Source: Haloparvum alkalitolerans (lineage in GTDB: Archaea; Halobacteriota; Halobacteria; Halobacteriales; Haloferacaceae). Taken from it: a stretch of 64,000 bases of DNA. Location: NCBI RefSeq assembly GCF_050122995.1, contig NZ_JBNLIA010000003.1, forward strand, positions 124,001 through 188,000, given 5' to 3'. The number at the start of each line of letters is the position of its first letter. Positions within the stretch are counted from its first letter, which is position 1. The notes beneath the pieces are model-generated. The model was not told where the DNA came from. It saw only the letters and a list, made by a program, of their open reading frames with translations, and made no database searches. The position numbers were made by a program, and so were the translations under genes. Below are positions 5,961 to 14,932 of this stretch, piece after piece.

Positions 5961-8891
5961 CTACGCCTCGACCGCCAGCGACGCCAGCAGCGACTCGAGT
6001 TGGACCTGCTCGTTGGCGCCCTCCGAGATCCGGTAGTCGGCCTCGCCGACGCGCTCCATCAGTCGCACCGCCTCGCGCTCCGAGAGGTCGAACTCCCAGA
6101 CGGAGCGGTGGAGCTGGTCGATCACGTCGCCGCCCGCCATCCCCGTCTCGGTCAGGAGGGTGTCCAGCGTCGCGCGCGCCTTCGAGAAGTCGCCGTTCAG
6201 CGCGTCCCGCACCATCGACTCGATCTCCTCGGGCCGGGCGGTCGCGGTGATCGCGTACACCGCCTCCTCGTCGACGACCTCGCCCGTGGTCGCGGCCGCC
6301 TGCAGGGAGTTGATCGCCCGGCGCATGTCGCCGTTGGCGGCGTACACGAGGGCGTCGACGCCCTCCTCGGTCACCTCGATACCCTCGTTCGCGGCGATCT
6401 CGCGGACCTGCGCGGCGACCGCCTCGTCCGACAGCGGCGAGAAGCGGAAGACGGCACACCGCGACTGGATGGGGTCGATGATCTTCGAGGAGTAGTTACA
6501 CGAGAGGATGAACCGCGTGTTGTCGGAGAACTGCTCCATCGTCCGGCGGAGCGCCGACTGGGCGTCATCGGTGAGAGAGTCGGCTTCATCAAGGAATATT
6601 ATCCGGTGGTCGTGTCCCCCGAACGACGACCGCGCGAAGCTCTTGATCCGGTCGCGGACCACGTCGATCCCGCGCTGGTCCGAGGCGTTCAGCTCCAGGA
6701 AGTTGCCGCGCCAGTCGTCCTCGCCGTACACCTCGCGGGCGATGGCCGTGGCTGCGGTCGTGTTGTGCATCACGGTCGGGACGCGTCCGGCGACGTAGTT
6801 CCGGGTGCCGGGCATCGTCAAGTCGTACACGCGCTCGTCGGCTTCGACGCGCTCTACTGACTCGACGCAGTCGTAGTAGAGGTCGTTGTCCGCGAGGCGG
6901 TTCGCCTTATCGACCTGCTCGATGGCGTCGAGCGACAACCGTCGGTTCGCGAGCGAACGGAGACGCTCCGCAACGGAGACGAACCGCGTCAGCGACCGAA
7001 CCTCGGAGTCGTCGGAGCGGAGGAGGTTCGTGAGGTCGGCGGTCGTCAACTCGAGGTCCTCGACGATCTCGGCATAGCTGACCCCGAGCAGGTCGATGGA
7101 ATCCCGGAGACCCTCCTTGACACGGTCGAGCCGCGCCCCCTCGACCGGCCGTCCGATCCGGTCGAGGATGGTGAGCGCCCTGTCGGCCCGAGGAGTTCGT
7201 CGGCCGTCGCTGTACTCGAGGAGTCTGTCGGCTCGCGCGCCGACGGCTTCCGAGACCTCGTGGCGCGTCTCGATGGGCGCCAGTTCGGCGCGGCCGTCGA
7301 CCCACGCCGCCGGAACGCTCGCGGTCGCTTCGATCTCCGGCTGGATCTCGTCGAGGCGTTCGAGCGCGCGTTGAGCGTCATCCATCCGCTCCAGCGCGGC
7401 GCCGACGGCGCTGTCGAGCGCGGCGCAGTACGCCTCTCGACCCGGCGAATCGGGATCGAGCGACTTCGGGAGATGCTCGGTGACCGGAACGTCGAACCGG
7501 TTACAGAGGTCACGGAGGACCGTCTGCGTCGGGATCGTGTCGAAGTTCGGGTTCGACTCCTTGGCGGCGTGGCGCGCCAGTTCGTCGGCCTTGTAGTCGA
7601 CGGAGAACCCGATCTCCTCGCGGAACCTGCTGAGTGCGCTCGCGCCGGAGAGGTAGAGCACGCGGTACGTGCGTTCCGTTTCGCTCCCGTTGGTCGCGGA
7701 CTTCGTGAGGTCCTTCTGTCGAGACGGAATGCCGAACGTGGAGAGCAGATACGCCAGCAGGGTCACGTGGTCCTCGTTCTTCTGGGTGAGTTCGACGGTT
7801 CCCTGTGCCCCGACGTGTGCCTCGGCGTCGAACATCGCGCGAACGAACGCCGCTCGCGACTCCGCGTCCGCTCGGAGGATGGCGGAGCCGATTCCCCCCT
7901 TGCGGCTCGCTCCTGCAAACACGTCGAACACGGACTCCAGATAGTGCGTCAGCGTGCGTGACCCGATCCGAACGAAGGGCACGTCCTGCTGAACGCCGCG
8001 CGTCGTCTCCACGTCGAAGCAGTCGTGTGCGGCGTCCTCGAACGCGTCGAGGAGCTTCTCGTCGGTGTTGTAGAACTTGATCCTTCCTCCCTCGATCCGA
8101 GCCTCGCTCACAGCCAGTCCCACGAAGCGAGCCACCTCCGGCGTGACCGCCGGCGGCGGCGTGATGCTCCGGGACCTGTGGCCGTGGACGTTCACGTACT
8201 CGATCCGGGCCACGTCCTCCGGGTCGATCGGTCGGTCGGCCACCGCGAGTCGGGCGAGCGTGACGGGAGCGTCGACCCCGAAGTCGGCGGCCGCGTCGTC
8301 GGTCAGCGTCACCTCCGTCCGCTCCGGATCCATCGCCTCCATCCACGGAAGTTCGGCGGGTCCGTCGGGTGTCGGGACGCGGCGGGGCCGCGCGATCCGC
8401 TCCCCGTTGGAGAGGTCACGCGCGGGGATCCAGTCGAACCCCTCGCCATCGACTACTCGGAGCTTATGCTCGGGCGTGACGCGGAAGCTCCCGCCGTCGC
8501 GCGTCTCGATCTCGACGAGTTCGTCGGCCTCCTTGCCGAAGACGTGCGAGGGGGACCCGTACTCGACGGAGCCGTCGTCGGCCAGCGTCGCGACCGATAG
8601 CTCCGGGTCAGCGTCGGCGAACCCCTCGGTCTCGCCGGCCACGTCCTCGATGCGTTCAAGCCCTGCATCGGTAAGAACCGGCGTATCTCCCGTTACACAC
8701 TTCCCGACCCCGGCCGGCCCCGCGAAGAGCAGGTGCGGGATGTCCTCCTGGTCGATGTAGCTCTGCAGGCGCTCGACGATCTCCTCCTGTCCGTGGATGT
8801 CGTCGAGGGTCTGCGGGCGGTACTTCTCGATCCAGATCTCCCGGCCGGTCGCGGCCGCCGCGTCGTCCTCGTCGCCCTCGGCCTCGCTCAT
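5961..8891 (-). CDS. rfcS: Replication factor C small subunit, intein-containing precursor
   Basis: A 976-aa precursor. The extein (residues 1-64 joined to 711-976, about 330 aa) is a clamp-loader AAA+ ATPase that loads PCNA at primer ends. Motifs are EKYRPQTLDDIHGQ, Walker A GPAGVGK/TT, Walker B IIFLDEADSLT, sensor NTRFILSCNYSSKII with an SRC arginine finger (IQSRCAVFRF), and a C-terminal collar. An intein interrupts Walker A between Lys64 and Thr, so the ATPase cannot work before splicing. ATG 8891 fits a TATA 27 bp upstream (8915-8922); an in-frame extension of 9 codons is therefore not used. Confidence 0.95.
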   Translation of the reverse strand: MSEAEGDEDDAAAATGREIWIEKYRPQTLDDIHGQEEIVERLQSYIDQEDIPHLLFAGPAGVGKCVTGDTPVLTDAGLERIEDVAGETEGFADADPELSVATLADDGSVEYGSPSHVFGKEADELVEIETRDGGSFRVTPEHKLRVVDGEGFDWIPARDLSNGERIARPRRVPTPDGPAELPWMEAMDPERTEVTLTDDAAADFGVDAPVTLARLAVADRPIDPEDVARIEYVNVHGHRSRSITPPPAVTPEVARFVGLAVSEARIEGGRIKFYNTDEKLLDAFEDAAHDCFDVETTRGVQQDVPFVRIGSRTLTHYLESVFDVFAGASRKGGIGSAILRADAESRAAFVRAMFDAEAHVGAQGTVELTQKNEDHVTLLAYLLSTFGIPSRQKDLTKSATNGSETERTYRVLYLSGASALSRFREEIGFSVDYKADELARHAAKESNPNFDTIPTQTVLRDLCNRFDVPVTEHLPKSLDPDSPGREAYCAALDSAVGAALERMDDAQRALERLDEIQPEIEATASVPAAWVDGRAELAPIETRHEVSEAVGARADRLLEYSDGRRTPRADRALTILDRIGRPVEGARLDRVKEGLRDSIDLLGVSYAEIVEDLELTTADLTNLLRSDDSEVRSLTRFVSVAERLRSLANRRLSLDAIEQVDKANRLADNDLYYDCVESVERVEADERVYDLTMPGTRNYVAGRVPTVMHNTTAATAIAREVYGEDDWRGNFLELNASDQRGIDVVRDRIKSFARSSFGGHDHRIIFLDEADSLTDDAQSALRRTMEQFSDNTRFILSCNYSSKIIDPIQSRCAVFRFSPLSDEAVAAQVREIAANEGIEVTEEGVDALVYAANGDMRRAINSLQAAATTGEVVDEEAVYAITATARPEEIESMVRDALNGDFSKARATLDTLLTETGMAGGDVIDQLHRSVWEFDLSEREAVRLMERVGEADYRISEGANEQVQLESLLASLAVEA
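6762..8699 (-). mobile_element. LAGLIDADG-type intein in rfcS
   Basis: The 646-aa insertion starts with Cys (CVTGDTPVLTDAG, block A), has block B TPEHKLRV at intein residues 75-82 and ends with VMHN followed by Thr as +1 nucleophile. Dodecapeptide-like motifs FVGLAVSEA (about 192-200) and FVRAMFDAEAHV (about 285-296) mark a homing-endonuclease domain. In both, the usual acidic Asp is Glu and the following Gly is not kept. Splicing residues look intact; endonuclease activity is uncertain. The insert is larger than the roughly 400-550 aa common for inteins with endonuclease. Confidence 0.93.
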
Positions 8892-8914
8892 GGTCGGTTG
8901 AGGGAACGGTGGGG

Positions 8915-8922
8915 ACATAAAC
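8915..8922 (-). promoter_or_regulatory. TATA box for rfcS
   Basis: On the minus strand CGTTTATG lies about 27 bp before ATG 8891. It fixes the start at MSEAEGDED. Confidence 0.6.
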
Positions 8923-8994
8923 GGTCCGAGACGGCGCCCGCGCGGTCGGGGGTGAGCGCGTCCGCGGGGTCCGTCGCGCGAGGACTGGGCCGGC

Positions 8995-9540
8995 TCACCA
9001 GGGTTCGTTCTTGACGCCGATCTTGAACGCGATCACGTTCGTCGTGATGTGGAGCAGCGGGGTGATCAGCAGGACGGCGGCGATCACGCGCGGCGTGAAC
9101 GTCGCGAGGAACCACGCGGGGTCGGCGACGAGCGCGCAGGCCATCGCGCCGACGACGAAGTCGAGCTGGTCGAGGCCGGGGAACGCGGCGCCGCGCTCGC
9201 GGCCGGAGCGGCGCTTGAGGAACGAGGCGCCGATGTCGCCGAGCATGGCGCCGAACGCGAGCGCGAACCCCGCCGCGAGCGAGAACGTCGGGAGCGCTTC
9301 GATACCGGTCGCGGCGACGACGGGGTCGCGGACCGCGTTGAGCGCGAGCGCGAGCAGCGTGCCCGCGAGCGTCCCCACGGCGGTGCCGCGCCACGTCTTG
9401 CCGTCGCCGAGCAGGCGGGCGCCGTTCCACGTCCGGCCGGCGTCGATGGGACGACCCCCGCCCGCGAGGACGGCGACGTTGTTCGGCACGTAGGCTGGCA
9501 GCATCGCCCAGAAGGCGGTGGCGACGAGGGAGACGACCAT
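8995..9540 (-). CDS. carS: CDP-2,3-bis-(O-geranylgeranyl)-sn-glycerol synthase (CDP-archaeol synthase)
   Basis: A 181-aa membrane protein of the CarS/DUF46 family, which activates unsaturated archaeol phosphate with CTP for polar lipid synthesis. Key segments are MLPAYVPNNVAVL, GKTWRGTAVGTLAGTLL, the acidic GAMLGDIGASFLKRR and PGLDQLDFVVGA, in an arrangement like CDP-diglyceride synthases. About five transmembrane helices are visible. The start is set by a TATA (9565-9571) 27 bp upstream. It is convergent with nothing and head-to-head with the proline dehydrogenase gene. Confidence 0.92.
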   Translation of the reverse strand: MVVSLVATAFWAMLPAYVPNNVAVLAGGGRPIDAGRTWNGARLLGDGKTWRGTAVGTLAGTLLALALNAVRDPVVAATGIEALPTFSLAAGFALAFGAMLGDIGASFLKRRSGRERGAAFPGLDQLDFVVGAMACALVADPAWFLATFTPRVIAAVLLITPLLHITTNVIAFKIGVKNEPW

Positions 9541-9564
9541 ACCGGGACCGCACGCCCGGCGGCC

Positions 9565-9571
9565 GTATATA
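9565..9571 (-). promoter_or_regulatory. TATA box for carS
   Basis: On the minus strand CTATATA sits 27 bp before ATG 9540, consistent with a leaderless transcript. Confidence 0.6.
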
Positions 9572-9689
9572 GCGTGTGGAAGGACGGCTACGGGAGGGTG
9601 GAAGCGACGGCCGGCCGCGGGAGGGTGCGGACGCCGCTCCGCCGGCGCGGACGGCAACCCTGATTACGCGCCGGCAAAAATTTCGGACC

Positions 9690-10529
9690 ATGATCCCGCC
9701 GATCGCGAGCCGGTTCGTCGCGGGCGAGACGCCGGCGGCCGCGCTCGACCACGCGCGCGAGCGCAACGACGAGGGCGTGAAGGTGATCTTGAACCTGCTC
9801 GGGGAACACTACGACGACCCGGAGCCGGCCCGCGAGGACGCGGCCGCCTACCGCCATCTGATCGACGACATCGCCGACACGGAGCTGGACGCCTGCGTCT
9901 CGGTGAAGCCCTCCCAGATCGGGCTGGACGTCTCCGCGGACCTGTTCGCGGAGCTGTTCCGGGATGTCGTCGGGTACGCCCACGAGCGCGACGTGTTCGT
10001 CTGGTGCGACATGGAGGACGCGGACACGACCGACGCGACGCTGGACGCGTTCGTGGACGTGGCGACGGACAACCCGTGGAGCGTCGGGCAGTGCCTCCAG
10101 TCGAACCTCAAGCGCACCCGCGAGGACCTCGAGCGCGTCGTCGAGGTGCCGGGGAAGGTTCGGATCGTGAAGGGGGCCTACGACGAGCCCTCGGAGATCG
10201 CCTACACGGAAAAGGCGCGCGTCAACGAGGCGTACCGGGGCGACATCGAGTACCTGTTCAAGCACCGCGACCGCGGCGTCGCGGTGGGGAGCCACGACCC
10301 GGAGATGGTCTCGCTGGCGCGGCGGCTCGGCGAGGAGCACGGCACCGACTACGAGATACAGATGCTGATGGGCGTCCGCGACGACGCCCAGCGCGACCTC
10401 GCGGCGCAGGGCGTCGAGGTGTGGCAGTACGCGCCCTACGGCGACAAGTGGCTCTCCTACTTCTACCGGCGCGTCCGCGAGCGGAAGGAGAACCTGCTGT
10501 TCGCGGCGCGGGCGGTGCTGGGGCGGTGA
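9690..10529 (+). CDS. Proline dehydrogenase family protein
   Basis: A 279-aa flavin-dependent PRODH-type TIM barrel that would oxidise proline to pyrroline-5-carboxylate. Family marks are VSVKPSQIGLDVS, FVWCDMEDADTTD, GQCLQSNLKRT, VRIVKGAYDEP near residues 160-170, VAVGSHDPEMV, and the C-terminal QYAPYGDKWLSYFYRRVRER with the paired-arginine substrate-binding pattern. The length matches the short monofunctional PutB-like enzymes. ATG 9690 is preferred over the upstream frame because the protein begins with the conserved IASRFVAGETP. Confidence 0.9.
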   Translation: MIPPIASRFVAGETPAAALDHARERNDEGVKVILNLLGEHYDDPEPAREDAAAYRHLIDDIADTELDACVSVKPSQIGLDVSADLFAELFRDVVGYAHERDVFVWCDMEDADTTDATLDAFVDVATDNPWSVGQCLQSNLKRTREDLERVVEVPGKVRIVKGAYDEPSEIAYTEKARVNEAYRGDIEYLFKHRDRGVAVGSHDPEMVSLARRLGEEHGTDYEIQMLMGVRDDAQRDLAAQGVEVWQYAPYGDKWLSYFYRRVRERKENLLFAARAVLGR

Positions 10530-10612
10530 GGGTCGGCCCGTGCGGTCGGCGACGCGCGCAAGACACGTGTAGAAGCGCTGATAAGGGACCGTCGCGCATA
10601 CCTACCACGTAG

Positions 10613-11236
10613 ATGTCCACGTGGAAACGCGACTTCGCGAGCGGGCTCATCGTCCTCGTGCCGCTCATCGTCCTCCTGTTGCTGGTGCAGTGGATCTACC
10701 GGCACATCGTGGCGCTCCCGTTCATCGGTGAACTGGAGCCGGGGTGGCTCCCAACCGGGGTCGAACCCGTCTATCGCGTCGTCATCGCGATCGTGGTGTT
10801 CACGACGCTCGTGCTCGCGGTCGGCTACTTCATGCGGACGACCATGGGCCGCGTCGCGGAGACCAAACTCGACGACACGATCAACCGGCTCCCCGCGCTC
10901 CGCGTGGTGTACAACGCCTCCAAACTCGCCGTCGAGACCGCCCTCTCGGGCACCGACGAACTGCAGACGCCGGTCCACCTCGAGACGTGGAACGGCATCC
11001 GCATGACGGCGTTCAAAACGGGCAAGAAGACGACCGACGGCAAGCTCGTGCTGTTCATGCCGACCGCGCCGAACATCACCTCCGGCTACGTGATCGAGGT
11101 CGAACCGGAGCGCGTCACGGAGACCAACGAGAGCGTCGAGGAGGCGATGACCCGAATTCTCTCGGCCGGGTTCGCGGAGTCGGCCCACCAGATCCCCGTC
11201 GAGGAGGAAGGCAGAAACACCGCGGACCGGGACTGA
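10613..11236 (+). CDS. DUF502 family membrane protein
   Basis: A 207-aa protein with two transmembrane helices (about residues 10-28 and 55-75) and a DUF502 soluble domain, recognised by NRLPALRVVYNASK, TAFKTGKKTTDGKLVLFMPTAP and GYVIEVEPERV. The biochemical function of the family is not known. A TATA-like tgataagg lies about 29 bp before the ATG. It is convergent with kdgK. Confidence 0.85.
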   Translation: MSTWKRDFASGLIVLVPLIVLLLLVQWIYRHIVALPFIGELEPGWLPTGVEPVYRVVIAIVVFTTLVLAVGYFMRTTMGRVAETKLDDTINRLPALRVVYNASKLAVETALSGTDELQTPVHLETWNGIRMTAFKTGKKTTDGKLVLFMPTAPNITSGYVIEVEPERVTETNESVEEAMTRILSAGFAESAHQIPVEEEGRNTADRD

Positions 11237-11269
11237 CGGGAGGCCGCGGAGCGGGTCGCGACGCTTCCG

Positions 11270-12226
11270 CTACCGGTCGATGCCGCCCTCGCCGCCGATG
11301 ACGCGCTCGACCTCCGCGGGCGTGACGACGGCCAGGTCGCCGTCGACCGTCCGCTTGAGCGCGGCGGTCGCAGCAGCGTACTCCAGCGCGTCGGCCACGT
11401 CGCCGCCGTCGAGCCGGTGGGCGAGGAACCCGGCCACGAAGGCGTCGCCGGTGCCGATGGCGTCGAACGTGTCGGCCTCGAAGACGCCCTGCTCGCGGAC
11501 CGACCCGTCCGCCAGCGCGAGCGCGCCCTCCGATCCGCGAGTGACGACGACGGTCTCGAAGCCGAAGTCCGTCGCCAGTCCGTGGGCGATGTCGACCGCG
11601 TCGCCCTCGCGGTCGAGCACGCGCCGCGCGTCGCGGACGGGGACGAACAGCGTGTCCACGTCGGGGAACAGGGACTCGTAGGCGTTCCGGGCCTCCTCGG
11701 GCGTCCAGAGCTTCGCCCGGTAGTTCAGGTCGAACGACCGCGTCACGTCGTGCTCGCCGGCGGCCTCCAGCAGCGACGCTGTCGTCTCGGCCGCCTCGGC
11801 CGAGAGCGCGGGCGTGATCCCCGTAGTGTGGAACCGGTCGGCCGACTCGAAGACGCCGGTCGGCAGTTCCGCGGCGGAGACGTCGGTGATCGCGGCGTCC
11901 GCGCGGTCGTAGATCACGTTCGTCCCACGCGGCTCGCCGCCGTGTTCGAGGTAGTAGGTCCCGACGCGGGTCCCCTCGGGGTCGGCCCACGAGACGCCCG
12001 TGCGGACGCCGTGGCTGCGGAGTTCGCTCACGATCCGGCGGCCGAGCGGCGAGTCGGGGAGCCGCGAGAGCCACGCGGCGTCCGCGCCGAGGCGCGCCGC
12101 GCCGACCGCGACGTTGCTCTCGGCGCCGCCCGCCTGCACGCCGAGCTCGCGGGTCGTCTCCAGCCGCTCACCGCGAGGGGGCGACAGCCGCAGCATCGTC
12201 TCGCCGAACGTTACGAGGTCGGTCAC
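11270..12226 (-). CDS. kdgK: 2-keto-3-deoxygluconate kinase (PfkB family)
   Basis: A 318-aa ribokinase-fold sugar kinase. The N-terminal motif GVQAGGAESNVAVGAARLG and the C-terminal PfkB signature DAIGTGDAFVAGFLAHR (catalytic Asp261) are intact, with VVVTRGSEGA before it. Length and LNYRAKLWTPEEARN match KDG kinases of the semi-phosphorylative Entner-Doudoroff route used by haloarchaea. The GTG start at 12226 begins MTDLVTFGET; a TATA-like CTTATGTA lies upstream. The substrate is inferred from the family; a fructokinase is less likely. Confidence 0.85.
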   Translation of the reverse strand: MTDLVTFGETMLRLSPPRGERLETTRELGVQAGGAESNVAVGAARLGADAAWLSRLPDSPLGRRIVSELRSHGVRTGVSWADPEGTRVGTYYLEHGGEPRGTNVIYDRADAAITDVSAAELPTGVFESADRFHTTGITPALSAEAAETTASLLEAAGEHDVTRSFDLNYRAKLWTPEEARNAYESLFPDVDTLFVPVRDARRVLDREGDAVDIAHGLATDFGFETVVVTRGSEGALALADGSVREQGVFEADTFDAIGTGDAFVAGFLAHRLDGGDVADALEYAAATAALKRTVDGDLAVVTPAEVERVIGGEGGIDR

Positions 12227-12333
12227 GCGTACCACTCCATACCGGGCGCTCGGCTGGGGGCTACATAAGCGGGGGCGATCCGAGCGACCGGTCGGGTCGG
12301 CTTGTCGACCCGCCACCCGTTCCGCGATGTCCT

Positions 12334-14835
12334 CTACTCCGCGCGGCGTCCGGCGTGGCCGGGGTAGTCGCGCTCGAAGCGGTCCTCGATGTCCGCGCGG
12401 TCGAACGCGATGACGACCGGGCGGCCGTGCGGGCAGGCGTAGGGGTTCTCGCAGCCGTCCAGCGCCGCGAGCAGGTCGACCACGGAGCCCTCGGTCAGCG
12501 AGGTGTTGCCCGTCACGGAGGGGTAGCAGGCGAGGTCCGCCAGCAGTTCGTCGACCACGTCCGCGACCGGTTCGTCGCCGTCGGCGGCGTCGCTCACCAG
12601 GGAGCCGAGCACGTCGCGCACGAGGCCGGGGTCCAGCGTCGCGTCGAACACCGCCGGGACCGCCGACACCGCCACGGCGCGCTCGCCGTCCCGTTCCGCC
12701 TCGAAGCCGATCTCGGCGAGGTCGTCGGCGAACTCCGCGAACAGCGCCGCCTCGCGGGCGGTAAGCTCCACTCGCACCGGCTCCGCGAGCGCCTGCGCGG
12801 CCGCGCCGTCCGCGAACTCGCGCTGGAGCCGTTCGTAGTTGACGCGCTCGTCGGCCGCGTGCTGGTCGATCAGCACCAGCCCGTCCGGCGCCTCCGCGAC
12901 GACGTAGGTGTCGTGGAGTTGGCCGAGCACGCGCAGCGACGGGAGGCGCTCGTACTCGCGCTCCGCGGTCGCCTCGTCGCCCCCGAGCGTGCGCTGGCTC
13001 CCGGCGTCGGTCACGCGCCGCGACGGGGCGCCCCGAGAGCCGGACGAGCCGGCGGTTCCGGCGTCCGATCCGGGGCGAGAATCGCCGCCGACAGAAGGAC
13101 TCCCCGCCTCGTCGCCGACAGAAGGACGCCCGGGGTCTGCGTCCGCCCCGGTGTCCGCCTCGGCGTTCGTCTCGGCGTCCGTCTCGGCGTTCGCCCCGGT
13201 GTCCGTCTCGGCGTTCGTCCCGGTGTCCGTCCCGGCATCCGCGTCCGACTGCCACGCCCGCGGCGAGGGCCTGTCGCGGTCCGTCCGGGTCGCGTTGTGA
13301 TCCGGGAGTCCGCCGCCGCTCCCGTCGTCCGAGGCCGCGTCCTCCGCGGACCCCGCAGCCTCGGAGCCGTCGCCGAGCCCCTCGACGGTCCACGCGTCGG
13401 CATCCTCGGGGTCGAGCTCCGTCGCCGCGTCGGCGGTCTCGGCCCCGTTTCTGTCCGCGGTCGTGTCCGCGTTTCCGTCGGCGACCGCGTCCGCGGTCCC
13501 GCCCGCACTTCCGTCCTCTGTTCCGTCCGCATTTCCCTCTCCGGTCGCGTCGCCGCTCCGCTCCCCCACGCCGGCCGCGCGCTCGTGGTCGGTGCCGGCG
13601 CCGCCGACCGCCTCCGCGTCGGCGGACTCGGGGGAGACGCGCGCCTCGTCGGGGGCCGAGCGCCCGCGGGGCGCGGTCGAGCGGATCAGGCCGTGGTCCA
13701 GCAGGGCGTCCTCGACCGCCTCCTCGACCGCCGCGACGACGGCGGCCTCCTCGTCGAAGCGCACCTCCATCTTCCGCGGGTGGACGTTCACGTCGACCGC
13801 GTCGGTCGGCACCTCCACGAAGAGGACCGCGAAGGGATAGCGGTCGGGCGCGAGCTGGCCGCCGTAGGCCGCCACGACCGCGTTTCTGAGCCCCCCGGCG
13901 GTGACGTAGCGGTCGTTGACGAACGTCGCGAGGTACTCCCGACCCGCGCGGGTCGTCTCGGGATGGGAGACGAGGCCGTGGACGCGCTCGACGGGGGCGT
14001 CGGCCTCGTCCCGCTCTCCCTCGGCGTCGGCTCCCGCTCCGTCCCCCTCCCCCGGCGTCCACTCGACGTCGACCATCGCCTCCGCGACCTCGCGGCCGTA
14101 GACCGCGAGGACGGCCGAGCGGAGGTCGCCGTTCCCCTCGGTCGCGAACACCTCGCGGCCGTCGTGCTCCAGCGAGACCGCCACGTCGGGGTTCGCGAGC
14201 GCGTACTGCGTGACCACGGTGTTGACGTGGTCGAACTCGGTCGCGGTCGTCTTCAGGAACTTCCGGCGGGCGGGCGTGTTGTAGAAGGGGTCCGCGACCT
14301 CGACCGTCGTCCCCGTCGGACAGCCCGCCGGTTTGACCTCGCCCACGTCGCCGCCCTCGACGGTGATCTCCGCGCCCGCGCCGGCCGCGTCCCGGGGGCG
14401 CGAGCGGAGGGTAAGTCGGGAGACCGCGCCGACGGTGTACAGCGCCTCGCCGCGGAAGCCGAGGGTGCCGACGCCGGCGTCGAGGTCCGCGGCGCCGTCG
14501 ATCTTCGAGGTGGCGTGCTCCGCGACCGCGGCCGCCAACTGGTCGCGGGGGATGCCGACGCCGTCGTCGCGCACGCGGATCGACTCCGTGCCGCCCGCCT
14601 CGACGGCGACCGAGACGCGGTCCGCGTCCGCGTCGAGGCTGTTCTCGACCAGCTCCTTCACCACCGAGGCGGGGCGCTCCACGACCTCGCCGGCCGCGAT
14701 GCGCTGGACCGCCCGCTCGTCGAGGTGGCGGATCGTCGGGGTGGGGTCGGCGGTCGCGTCCGCCGCGCCGGCGTCCGCCGTCTCGCCGTCCCGCGTCGGG
14801 TCCCCGCCGTCCCCGTCCTCGCCCGTGTCGCTCAT
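12334..14835 (-). CDS. mutL: DNA mismatch repair protein MutL
   Basis: An 833-aa GHKL ATPase. N-terminal motifs are ELVENSLDA (near residue 61), VRDDGVGIP, ATSKI and GFRGEAL. The C-terminal domain carries the endonuclease motif DQHAADERVNYE (DQHA-x2-E-x4-E) and a CPHGRP motif, so it should be a nicking MutL. Between them lies an unusually long acidic, low-complexity linker of over 200 residues rich in Asp, Thr, Ala and Glu, encoded by short tandem DNA repeats. No mutS is adjacent in the window. The ATG before SDTGEDGDG is chosen because the upstream frame overlaps the divergent gene. Confidence 0.95.
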   Translation of the reverse strand: MSDTGEDGDGGDPTRDGETADAGAADATADPTPTIRHLDERAVQRIAAGEVVERPASVVKELVENSLDADADRVSVAVEAGGTESIRVRDDGVGIPRDQLAAAVAEHATSKIDGAADLDAGVGTLGFRGEALYTVGAVSRLTLRSRPRDAAGAGAEITVEGGDVGEVKPAGCPTGTTVEVADPFYNTPARRKFLKTTATEFDHVNTVVTQYALANPDVAVSLEHDGREVFATEGNGDLRSAVLAVYGREVAEAMVDVEWTPGEGDGAGADAEGERDEADAPVERVHGLVSHPETTRAGREYLATFVNDRYVTAGGLRNAVVAAYGGQLAPDRYPFAVLFVEVPTDAVDVNVHPRKMEVRFDEEAAVVAAVEEAVEDALLDHGLIRSTAPRGRSAPDEARVSPESADAEAVGGAGTDHERAAGVGERSGDATGEGNADGTEDGSAGGTADAVADGNADTTADRNGAETADAATELDPEDADAWTVEGLGDGSEAAGSAEDAASDDGSGGGLPDHNATRTDRDRPSPRAWQSDADAGTDTGTNAETDTGANAETDAETNAEADTGADADPGRPSVGDEAGSPSVGGDSRPGSDAGTAGSSGSRGAPSRRVTDAGSQRTLGGDEATAEREYERLPSLRVLGQLHDTYVVAEAPDGLVLIDQHAADERVNYERLQREFADGAAAQALAEPVRVELTAREAALFAEFADDLAEIGFEAERDGERAVAVSAVPAVFDATLDPGLVRDVLGSLVSDAADGDEPVADVVDELLADLACYPSVTGNTSLTEGSVVDLLAALDGCENPYACPHGRPVVIAFDRADIEDRFERDYPGHAGRRAE
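13125..13260 (-). repeat. Short tandem repeats in mutL linker
   Basis: Imperfect 6- to 18-bp units built on gtctcggcgttcgtc-like sequence encode DTGTNAETDTGANAETDAET-type repeats. The array is in frame and probably varies in copy number between strains. Confidence 0.65.
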
Positions 14836-14900
14836 TACCCCGTGGTGGGCGCGTGCGGTACTTGAAGCCGTTGTCCGGGGCGGCCTCGCCGGCTCCCGCC

Positions 14901-14908
14901 GATTTATG
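14901..14908 (+). promoter_or_regulatory. TATA box overlapping rejected ATG of M20 gene
   Basis: The sequence gatttatg is centred about 28 bp before GTG 14933. It contains the in-frame ATG 14906, which would not be transcribed from this promoter. Confidence 0.6.
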
Positions 14909-14932
14909 TCCTCGCGCGTCCCACCGCCGGAC

